A stretch of DNA of 64,000 nucleotides from Atherinomorus stipes (taxonomy: Eukaryota; Chordata; Actinopteri; Atheriniformes; Atherinidae). Below, piece after piece: positions 35,101-47,100 of this stretch. The number at the start of each line of letters is the position of its first letter. Within the stretch, counting starts at the first letter, position 1. The notes under the pieces were generated by a model, which was not told where the DNA came from, did no database searches, and saw nothing but the letters and a program-made list of their open reading frames with translations. A program made the translations under genes and the position numbers. The DNA lies in NCBI GenBank assembly GCA_023101725.1, contig JALJCO010003429.1, forward strand, positions 1-64,000. Direction: 5' to 3'.

Positions 35101-38100
35101 TTAGCCTGGTACACCAGCCTGACCAACGCCATGTATGAGATACATGGCAAGTCAGTCTGGGTTCCCTCCATTGGGAAGCGATTTCCACGCCGGTAAAAAA
35201 TTGACCGGACCAATCACAGCGCAGCAGTAGAATTATTAACAGGAACGTAAAACTCAGACGACGTCTCCACCGCTGTTTCTGCTCTGTTTTGGTGCTTAAC
35301 TAACAGCTTCCGGGTCATAGTCACATGACATGCAACACAAACGCTTTCTCATATTAGTAGTTCAGCAATAAACAACGCTTACATGTAACGGAGTATTTTT
35401 AATAATAAAACCAAACATTCTATGTTAATATACACAAGAAAATTACATTAAATAGAGAGAGAAAAACAACGTGTAAACGCTGACTTCCGGCGTCGCCATA
35501 GAACTACGCTTAGGCCACCAGCTTCAGTCACTTCCATGTTTCTCTGATTGGTTCTCTCCGGTTCACTTCCCTCCCGTTAGTCCCGCCTCTCATCTCGCAT
35601 TGGAAATCAGTTTTCAGCGGAGGGAATCCAAACTGACTTGCAGGCCCAATCCCTAACTGCCCCCTACACACTACCCCTTAACTATGGAGTGTCACTCCCA
35701 ATGAAGTCACACTTGCAGCTGTAGAGGGCGCCTTGATTGCAGGTGGAGGGTATTAATGAAAGCGAGACGCCCTCTTCCCTCCACTGGAAAAGGAAAGCAG
35801 TCATGTCGTGGCAACAAAAACACGCACGTGTCCAATAAATCTGTGTGGAAATACTAACTCACACTCGTGTGAAGAACAATGTTTTATGACTGTTTCCTCC
35901 TCTATTTAGCCGTTGCACCCGCTGCAAAATTCTGGCAAGTCTGCACTGATGCAGACTCGCTTATTGAGGGCTGAACAGTCCACTCACCCTCCACCCTACG
36001 CGATTTGGGACGGCCATTAATATGGCGGAGCCTCCGCGGGAACGCGCAAACGGAGGGGTAGTGTTTAGGGGCCGGTTTGGGATCGGGCTGCCGTGTATCT
36101 CATACAGATGCGGGCATGAAAAAGTTCCTCCTTTTTCTGCCAGAAGTGGTGCAGTAATAGTGCTCTATTCCTGCACTATCACTGGCTGAATGATTTGTCC
36201 CGCGAATACGTCATCACGCATGGTGTCCAAACTTGGCGTGTGGAAACGTCCTTGTTCCGGGGCGTTCATTTATGCTCTGAAATCGTTTCCCCTGGGCACA
36301 CAGGCATTTCTCTGTGTGATTGAAGTAGCAGACAAGTAGCTGGTAAGTGGCTGGCAGTCAGCAGAAAGGGGAACTTTTTCATGCCCGCATCTGTACATGG
36401 CGTTGGTCAGGCTGGTGTACCAGGCTACGTCAAAATATGTTTAATTGGTAATGTATCTATGATGTTAAGTGTAATTGTAAGTAGGTGTGTGTAAACGTGC
36501 TTGATAAATAAAAAAATTTAAAAAATCTTTTACATGAAAAGGCTAATGAAAAAATAAATAAATATAGCAACCATCAGAACATGATTTAGTCTTAGAGGAT
36601 GACAGTATCTGTAAATATGTACAGCATATAATGAGCTGAGGGGTTTTCATTATGGATTTATTTCGGAAGGAGGAACACTTTAACGCTAGTATAGGAGGAC
36701 ACCTTATCTTGATGGCTGATTTATTTCTGTTTGATAATTCTTAAACCTGGAGTCTTTGTATGAGCAATACTTTACTCATAAGAGGATCATCAGAAATGTA
36801 TAGCTGAACCTATAACTGGCACTGGCAACCAGATTCAAAAGCAGACTCAGATAGATCAGAAGAAGAAGTGGGTCAAGAAACCATTTAAAATAGATTTTGT
36901 GCATCAACTCAGTAGATGCTTGAAAGAGACTGTGTGGAGTTAGAAAGTCCACTTGATGTTATTAAGTTAGTGTGGAATTTTAATCATCCTAATTGCTTGA
37001 ACTAAAGTGGATTCCTTTTATTAGCACTTGAAGATGTTTGACTTCTAATTCTAACGGACTGGAGTCAAGCTGTTGTTGAGGTTATACAACTTTAGCGCCT
37101 GAGTATGCCTCTGATTTGTATACATGCGTCTGTATTTACAGTATAACTTTATGCTGCCACATGGGGGCAGTACCAGAATTATGTGGAAGAATACGAACTG
37201 GGAGCTGCTTTTGATTATGTTGGTTCTGTTGTTGGTCCTTTAGCTTTGCTCTGTTGCGGAACATAAAGAAGAGAAAGTAAGTGTTCAAATAATGAGGATC
37301 ATTATTGATTTGAATTAATCAAATTCCCTGTCTTTAAATAGCATATGCTGTCTGTGCTTTGTTTCTTTGTACGTTTTTTTCTTTTTTTTTTGGTTTTTTG
37401 GCTCTTTGTCCCTTTTGTCTTTGTTTGCAATTGTTTTTTGTAATGACAAAACTTCTTATGCACTAACCTTTAGCCAATCAGCATTTAATTGATGTGTAGC
37501 ATCATGTCCGAAGAAAACCCATCTAAAGGGGCTGAATGGCACAGAATAATATGCCCAAGTGTGAATCAGCTCTTACGGTAGATTTTCCTTTACATCTAGA
37601 GGATCAAAGAAGATCTGTTTGCCCTTTGGTGTGTGTGACGCCATGTCCTTAATAGGGATGTATATCGTTATGATTTTATCGATACCGATACCAATATCGA
37701 TACTCCTTATCGATACCGGTATTTATCGATTCTCTTATTGATACTATAACATAATTTAGAGTAAATAATAAAGACATTACAAGATGTTACAAGATCCAGT
37801 GGTGGAGGATATTTGTTCAGATGATGTTGAAGAAGCCTGGACATAAAAGTGGGTGAAGGACAGCTGGGAGAATAAGGGAATTGTGTCTGTCTTTGTCCAT
37901 CATTGTGATTATTTGACTGCGTAATGATAACTTGATGGTTAGGTAGATGTACAAAAAGTATCAATAAGAGTATCGTTAGTCCAAAATCTTAACGGTACCC
38001 TGGTATCATTAAGATTAGGAACCGGTACCAAACGATACCGGTACTCGGTATACACCCCTAGTCCTTAATCAGACTATTACTGGCTTTTGAGCCAAGTCAA

Positions 38101-41100
38101 GTTGTAGAATTTGGCGTCATGTTGGTCTGTGAGAGCGCTCACTCTGCTCTGTCTGGTTGCTTGAAGCACTGAATGAGAACACGACGAGAGGAAGCACTGA
38201 TAACAGAAAGTTCATAGTCAACTTGACATGTCACACATGATCTTTTGTCATCCGTTATCATTCTCCAAAACAAACAAATTCACATCAGTGTGACCATGTG
38301 GAGTGATGAACTGATAAGCATGACTCAACAGAACAGCTCTGTGTTCCAGGGAAACATAAAACACGCTGCAGTGAATATATTTGTTCTTTTTTTAATTTAT
38401 ACACACACTGTAAATGGTAATATTGGTTTTAATAGACTCTATCTAGTAGGCAGAACTTAATTTTAACTTAGTTGTTAGTAATACTTATTCTTAATAAGTT
38501 GTAAGAACTTTGGAGGGCAACATGTTAGATAACTTAATTTACTTAAGTTGAAACAGCTTAATTAAAATGAGTTAGAGATGGTGAGGGAGCAGGTTTCCCA
38601 CAATGCAGTTCACTTTTTTTAACAATAAATTGGAGATCATTCACAAATGAGGGATTTATAAATGATGTTGGTAGTGTCATGTGACTGCTCTCAACTTGTT
38701 TGTTTATTCCTGTATTTAACACCTACTATCCAGCAGCTGCTGCACCGCGACAGAAAAGTATGTGGTGTGACAATAAATGTAGCTAAAACTCACTTTAAGT
38801 TCTTGCTGCATAGTAAGAACAGTACTGAGTTCATCATTTACATTAGGTAAGATGAACTCAAAAGTAGAGCTGGGCGATACCAGGAATTTTGGTATCGATC
38901 CGATACCAAGTAAATACAGGGCCAGTATCGCCGATATCGATACCGATACTTTTTCATATTTAAGCTTCATAGATCCAAAGGATAAAAAAAAAAAACCTAG
39001 GATAGAATTTTGTTAAACTCAGCTCTTGGTGAATCGGGAAATAATAATGGGCTATACCTGTATGTAAACATTCTGTATTTATTTCACACACTAACACAAA
39101 AGGATACTTGCATGCAATCAAGTCTGAGCTGTATCATATTTAGTATATTTGTTTCAATTCCAGAAAATCATTAATCTAGTTTTTTACTAGTCCACCTCTT
39201 ATTTTATATCTTTCAATCCTTATGTATAGTTTTGCACTGTGTGCACTTGCCTGTTGCTTTAAAGTAAATCTATAAATTTCACTGTTTTGGAATAATCAAA
39301 GCTTTATCTAATGTTAGATAACAGTTTTCGATGGAATAAATGTACTAGATTATGTCAATGTCTTAATTATATTTTTTAGTTTTTCCAGTAGCATTTGACT
39401 GAAGTAACATGCACTTTGAAAACGTAATATGAACTGATGCTGAAGATGACCACTCAATTTCATTTTATAATGTCTCTCTGTTCCTGCAGCTCCGTGTTTT
39501 CTACTGCGTGGGTTTCCATGTGCGTGTAGAGGTTTGTTGTGTTTTTACTGTATTTAACAGCCCCGTTGCAATCTATACAGCTCGCTGTCGTTCCATTTTC
39601 TGTAATAAAATAAAGCCAAACAGCTTCTCTTTGTCATTTCGATACTCCGCCGTCTCGAGGAGAGGAGAGCGCTGAGTACGTGGGCCAGGCTGAGCCGACC
39701 TACAAGGCTGTTTGGCTGGCGCCGCTGAGCCATGTGATGGTGCAACAACTAAAGACAAGAGGGGGGGAGTGCTGCTCCCTGCTCTGTGACAGCACAGCGC
39801 TACTCCAGACTTTTATTAATCCGTTTGCGCAGCAGTGAGTGCATGCGGGAGAGGGAAAAAAAAGCTTGAGTATCGATCTTTTTACAAGAGTATCGTTCAA
39901 TATCAATACCAGCGTTGGTATCGATAATATCGATATTGGTATCGATCCGCCCACCTCTACTCAAAAGCATCATGTTGGTAAAAATTAAAATTAAAATAGT
40001 GTGAAACATCTCATCTAATTTCTGTGAAATTAATCACAAAAGTTTGTTACCAAGCATCATTCACCTACAGTTTAATCAAATTTATTAAGTTCAGAAAAGT
40101 TCTACAAACTTAAACCATTTTAGTTTATTCTACTTAATCACTCCTATTCCAGTTTACTTAATTTTTTTGAGGCAGAGAGTTTGCATATTTTTTTTAAGTA
40201 AAGCCAACTTAGAATTTACAGTGCAGTATTTATTTATTTTATATCAATGCAGTCTTCATCTTTCTCTTATAATGTACATTTTCCCACCCCCTTACACTGA
40301 CCGTACATACTAATCAGTTATTCAGATGCTGATAATGCAAGGAAACCCAGCAGGGGTTTTTCATTGGTACTGGTTTGTGGAGTCGGCCGGTATATAAGAT
40401 GTTTTGCTCACATGAAATAAGGTGTGAATAACTGTAAAACTGCCTTGAGAGGAGAGTTTAAGTGCTAGATAGGTGATGCCTATGGCCCTTTTCTGAGGAG
40501 TCTTTTGAGGACAGTAGTGTAAAAAATTTGGACAAAGAAGACGGGAGATTTGAGAGTGTTGAGGGTGTAATGTAAAAAAGAAAACAAACTGGGGAAGTAG
40601 CCTTATGTAACACAGAGAGCAGTCAGTCCACAAGCAGCTTCACAAACATTCACTCTGAATCATCCAACAGTCTTTTAAACATAAACACAGATAAATGTAC
40701 TTATCACCACACAATTAGCCAAAAAAGGTAAAATGAGTGAGAGTTCTGTGAATGTGTGGACTGGTTCAAAAAAGCTTTGGATAAATGCATCTGTTCAAAT
40801 ATGTTCTATGAATAATAAAAGACTGAAATACATTGAAACAATTGGAAAAAAAAAAAAAAACAACATAAGGTGGACTGACTCAGGAACAAAGATCCAATAT
40901 GCAACAGCAAGCTCTTCCAAAACAGCTCAGCACTGCAGCAAAGCCAATTAAGTTCTGTCTTCTGTCAACAAAAGAGCTGAGACAACCAACACTAAAGATT
41001 TACCTCAAATGCAAAAGTGCACGCTCCATTCTTTTGTGCTCTCTTTTGTGAGCTTTTTAAATGTATTGCATACACCAAACTAATAATGCATTCATCTCTG

Positions 41101-44100
41101 TAAAGGTACATGAATGAGGGCTGCATACAGCAGCTGGAGAACATGATTGGCAAGTGTGTTAGAAAACTGCTGCAATCATTCTATAACCTGAAGGTTTGGT
41201 CCAAAGCAAAAAACATCCTAAGAATCAACAGAAGAATAAACACAAACATTAAAGCAGTCCTGCCTTATAATCCCCTCATCTACTCCCATCAGTATCCCTC
41301 CTCTACACCAACTATAAAGATTTCCAAAGAATACAAACAAAAGATATATTAAACGGAAAAGTTTAGCATCTGTTTTCTTTTTCTTTCTTTCCTTTTTTTG
41401 AAGTTCATACATCCAAAAGAGCTTTTTCAGAAAGAAAGCATTTCCAGGACTGTAAAGGAGGCAGAGCTTTTACTTATCAGACTCCTCTCTTCTGGAGGAA
41501 GCTCCCAGTTCGGGTGCAGATGGCTGACACCCCCTCTTCTTTTAAGATCACGCTTAAAACTTCTCTCTTTGATGGAATACATAATTATTGGGCCTTAAAT
41601 CTCCCTGCCAATTTCCTTGCATTCAGTGCACTGATGATTCACTCTGCTTTAAATTTTTCTGGGCAGTGAAGGTTTTAAATAGCTGCATTGTTAAGTATAT
41701 AGTTTAAGTATATAAATAATTTGAATAATTTTTGCTTTCTTTCTTGCTTTTTATTGCCAAGTATCCAAGTTACTCTGAGGTACTATAAGTCTCACTAATG
41801 GTTTTTATTCTTGTTTTATTGCAATGTTTGTATTATTTGTGCATCTGGGCTTTCTGCTGTGTAAAGCACTTTAGGCTGCACTTGTGTCTGGAAAAAGTGC
41901 TACAATAAATAAAGCTGAGCAAAGTTATGAGTTGGATGAGAAGATTGATGACACTGATCTGTGTTCTGTAAACATGAAGCTATGGCTGATTCCCATGGTA
42001 TTCCAAATGGAGATGGGGAAACCAAAGCGTCTGTATAAGCGCATTATGTCTATATTAAGCTCTCTATGCCAAAACTAATCTTAACTAATTAACAAGGCAT
42101 TTCATATCATCATCTCTCTTACTTGATTTGTCACAGTGACTTTATGGAATATGGTCATCTGCAAGGATCTGCATTAAAATAAAACTGACTGTATGCATGG
42201 TTCACAGAAAGAGAAATAACTGGTTCATTACCAGCTGCTAGAATTACAGATTTAAATAAATCTTTTTTAGCCCAGTGTTTAGAGCCATGCAAGTTTAAAG
42301 AAAACAATACAACAACAGCAGAAGTTCATTAATCTTGTTTGGTGACTAAACTGGTAGTTTCAGCAATAAATTGCTGCAGTGTCTGTTATAAAGGGGATTA
42401 GCACTGTGAGAGGGTAACAGTAGCTGAACCTACAAAAATTACAATTAATCTTGTGACAAACTTGCTGGGAGACAATATTCTGCATGCACCAAGAAATCCC
42501 TATAATTATAGGATGGGTACTGGGAGAGTGCATGGTCTACCAATCTGAATGAAAGTGATCTGGATCAGCATGAAGTTGGCACACGCTCTCTCTCTCCCTA
42601 ACATATAAATTTTAACCTGGCAGTTTTGTGTAATCTTACTGATAAACAATAAAAAATAGACAGTTGAACAGCATTAAAGGTACACTGAAAACACTCAATC
42701 ATGACCCTCAGCTGTACGGTTTGAGTGCTGATACGCACCTGATTCTGAATATAAGCATGAACTCTTTCGAGCATTCCCTCGCAGGTGTACTCGTAGGGCA
42801 GGAATGGCTCCACCTGTGAACACAGATGTGTACGCAGATGAGGAAACAGAGGACGGCGGCGTGCGTGTTTGTGTGCAGCTATAGCAGCAAGCCTTTGTAA
42901 TTACAGGAACTGAGCATCTGATAGTTAATCTAAGCTGACACATTCATTAGCGTAATTGTGGAAGGCTTATATCATGCCACAAGCTTCACATTAAAATCAA
43001 TGACCTCATACATCACAGGTGACAGCTTTGAAAATTAATTTCATTATTTTTTTAGTTGATGACTACATCGATACGTCAAACAATGGACTAAACTGACAAC
43101 GGAACCATGTGGCATCCTGGACCGAGGGGAGGCTTTCTGATATCATATGGGTCCTCCGGGCGCAGCCATCTGTGTTACTATTGGAGCTTGTCACTCATCT
43201 GATTTCTGAAGGCAGAAAATTCTTCAAAAGTTATTAAGAAAACACTGATCAATATAATTTCCTCCTCTTTGTAGTATTTAACTCAAACAAGCTCGTGAGT
43301 GTGTGCAAGTGATAGAAAATAAGTATCTGGTGAGGAAAAATGACTACACCCCCTCATTTTTTTCATAGACAGGTACACACTAGCTAATTCTTAAATCCAT
43401 TGTGCTTCAGTGACATCAGTAATTGTGACATATAACAGGACAGACTCTGCTCTGCAGGGATCCCCAGTCCCAACCTTCTGAAGCCTCCTGTGGCAGCTAA
43501 ACTGAGACTTCACTGTTTACTATCAGGCAACTAAAGCACTCAAGCTTTTAAATTGATAAATGGTTCCTTTTAGTGTTGTGTTCCTTTTAGCACTCTCTTA
43601 TTACTTTATTTCATCTGAGTTTAATGAAATGTATCTGGCACTTCATCAGCTATTCTGCAATGCAATTTGCCTTTCGGGCATCTTTATATAATAGAATACA
43701 AGCAAGAGGAAAAAAAAAACTCAGAGGGTGATTTCAATCGAGCAGCAGACATTCTTTAAATGATGCTTCAATTTCTATACTGAGATGACTGCATTGCTCG
43801 GACATATGAATGTGTGCAAAATTCAATCTTATTTTATGACATTATTGATAACATGAAAGGATGTTTCTGATGGAAATGAAGTTGGCAGCAATGTGGAGAA
43901 AAACAAGTGAAAAAGTCCAGCAGGTGGAGAAAATCATGCGGGAGTTAGATATTTCAGGATTTCTTATCAGTCGAGATGGAGCCTGGAATTTTTGTGCCAC
44001 TACTTTTTATTACTGATGGCAAAAAACAACAACAACAACAAAAAAACCAAACTATCAGCTCGGTGGCAGCATATGTGGGTTTATAAATAATGAGCTGGGT

Positions 44101-47100
44101 GAAAACAGAAAAAGTAAACTCACATCATGCGACTGAGACTACAAGTACAGTACTCCTCAACTGGATGATAATATAAACAGAATATACATGTATAACTTCA
44201 ATCTATAATTTCTCACAGCACCTACTATAATCAAGTTAGATGTCATGTGCATATCATTTTTATCTAAAGGCTTTAAAAAGAGTCATCTGGTCCTCACCAA
44301 GTCTTAAAATGAAAAAATACAACCTCAAGGGAAAAACAATGGATATCGAGAAAGGTTATAAAAGCTCTTTTTAACAAATGTGGAGTCCATCATTCTACAA
44401 TGATAAAGCATTTAAGACAGTCTCCAGTCTTCCCATGAGTGGACGTTCCAGCAAGTTCACTTTAAGGTCACACTGTGAAATGCTCAGAGAAAAAAAAAAA
44501 AAAAAAAATCCAAAGAGCTACATCTCATATTTCAAGCTTCAGTTAGCATGTTAAATGTTAAAACACATGACAGAATTATAAAAGTAAAATAAAAATGAGA
44601 AAAAAGCTAGACAACGAAAGCTTTTTTTTTTTTGTTTTTAAAGGGAAGCCAAGGGGAAGGTATTCTTTCTGGGAAACAAAGAACATGGCAGGACAGCGTC
44701 GGTTCGCAAAATTGCATCTGAACAATTATTCTTAACACAGCAGCTCATCTACAACAGAATGTCTGGAAAAGAAAATAACTAAATGTGGAGATGGGCCCAA
44801 TCAAAGTCAAGTCTTCTCCTTGACTGAAATGCCACGTGATACATAAGCAAATGCTCACAAAACTCAATGAACTGAAGCAATATTGTAAAGTGCAGCAGGC
44901 CTCCATAACAGGTTAGGGATTGATAACCTCATCCAGAAAGGATTACTTCCATTGGTGTATCGATATCATCGTTGATATCGATATAGATCAATACTTGTGC
45001 GATTATGTTGATACTTCAATGTAAGTCTTGAAAAGTATCAGAATCTTCATAAATATGGAGGACAAAGTGGTTTATGATGGATCCGATTCACTGCTGTGAC
45101 AAGGCACCCATATTCCCTAAATCAGCATCTCTCAATGCCAAATTCTGACAGTGATGAGTTTGTTTCTATAGAAGTAATGATAAAATTGTAAATGTAAGGC
45201 TTTAAAACTATGACAAACTTCATAAATAAGGAGAATATGTAGTTTATGGTGAATTTGGTTCACCTTGGTGACAAATGTTTACATGCCAAAAGTCAGCTTC
45301 TCTCGTTGAGAAAAACCCAAATTCAGATTTTCATTATAAGAATGATAATTTTGTTGTTTTATGCATTGAGTTAAAAAAATTGTGTAGAAATTCCACTGAA
45401 TAATCTCTTTGCATAAGTCTGCTCATTTTACAGCCCTATTTAAAAGTATTGGTATCAGTATCATACTATACAAGTCCGTTATTTACTTGTTATCTGATCG
45501 ATACCAGCCCTGCATTTTTGCACACCCCTAATTACTTCAAGTTATTGCTGCTAAAACATGGTTCTGCAAGAAATTGGTGCTTAGAGTGGACTTCTCCACA
45601 CACATCTATATTTTAGATTACTTTGTTGTTTAATTAGTAATGTGTAATTTCATCAATAATTTATTCAATATGCTTTTCTGCACCTGAGGTTGTATCTCAT
45701 TTTAAGACCTGGTAAGGATCAGAATGTTAATTCTGTAAAAAGTCAGGCATTTTTGGAAAATGCTATAATTTGCTATTGTATCAAAAGGTAGATGTCAAAT
45801 GGAAACCACTTTGATGTTGGTAAGTTATCAAATTAAGTTCATGAGCTGAAGCCACCACCAGCAGTTTGTTAGCCTAGTTTTGCACCCTGGGAACAGGAGG
45901 AAGCAGCTTGCTTTGCTCTGTCCAATTGCAGCCCCGTCCACCTAACATCACATCTGAAGCTCATTAATGAACATGTCCGGCAAAAAACCCAAATGGAAGC
46001 AAGTTGCCAGTTGCTTGGCAACTGAAACTGCAGGAACCCACCATTTCCAGCCAAGAAAAAGTCCAACACAGTTCCCCCTTGTGAAAAGGCAGATTTTGGC
46101 TTAAGCATGGCAAAAAAAACAAACAAGTTCAAATGTCTTAATGAGTAAGCTCTAAAAGTCCTGGTCGGAGGATTTTGTAACAGAGCCAGAATGGCCTTTT
46201 TCAGTTTTCATGTGAGGCAAAGCTGACCACCTGCTAGCAGGAGCTTGATATCTATCACACAGACGTGGAAACTGGAGGAATCCTCTAAATTCTAATGAGA
46301 AAGTAGCAAGTTAATGCATGCTTTCCTTCCCCTTTCACTGACATTTTACTGTATGTGCTTAGCAGTTTAATAATGCCACAACTGAGACTTGGTTTTGCCT
46401 TCATCCACAGGAAGCGCAGAGTCTATTCGACACACCTGGCAGGGAGATGCACGCATGCATCTTGGCACCATGAGAAGCTTGGCAGCAACTCCGTGTTGTT
46501 CTACTGACAGATTGAGAACAGTGTGATTGATTAACACGATGGTCTGCAAACAATGCTCGCTGCTTGTGAGGCTGGCCTCTGAGAAGCTGCCGTGTAGAAC
46601 CAGGTGTGGGCACAGTTTACCTACTGAGCCACTCAATATCTCAAGCAATTAGGAGTGCAGAGAGTGGAGAGAGCGCCAGCTAAGCATTTCACTGTAACGT
46701 CAGATGCCATGATTAAGAGCTCTATTAAAAGGCTGCGGACTTCAAAAGTGGGTCAAACCACGCTGAAGTGTGAGAGAGCAAATTATGCTCTCACCTATGA
46801 TAATATGCAGCAGTGTGCACTTTGCAGGACTATTATATTACAACACACTTGTTTTGTTGGATGAATAGTAAGTAAGTTTGGATGAGAAGCACAAAATATG
46901 AACGTACATTGATCCTCATGATCTCACGGATGGTTGTGTCAAACTCCTCAGAGTTATTAAAGTCAATAGTGATGACATGCGGCCTGCCGATATACTGCTC
47001 TGCATAGGGATGCTGAGAGGACACCTGAGGGAGGCATAAATGGGACATATTCATAATCACAATAAATCTCATTAATTTACAATCAGAAATTGAAGTTTTC

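Larger units (their letters stand above)
35102..36427. mobile_element. Composite TIR element with 9-bp target duplication and two nested inserts
   Basis: CGTCAAAAT flanks it at 35093-35101 and 36428-36436. The ends TAGCCTGGTACACCAGCCTG and (inverted) the same sequence pair perfectly, and imperfect pairing continues to about 90 bases (through CAAGTCAGT...GGGTTCCCTCC). Without inserts 35641-36089 and 36105-36393 the element would be about 0.59 kb, with no coding frame. A 9-bp duplication fits Mutator-like elements better than hAT (8 bp), by family rule. A truncated inverted copy is at 26352-26872. Confidence 0.88.

Noticed and set aside
38865..39959. GC-rich centre of the hAT element as a CpG-island promoter
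   Set aside because: It lies inside an element with perfect target duplications and no transcript-like features.
45869..46132. 87-codon minus-strand frame
   Set aside because: Covers a dispersed teleost repeat; no protein similarity recognised.
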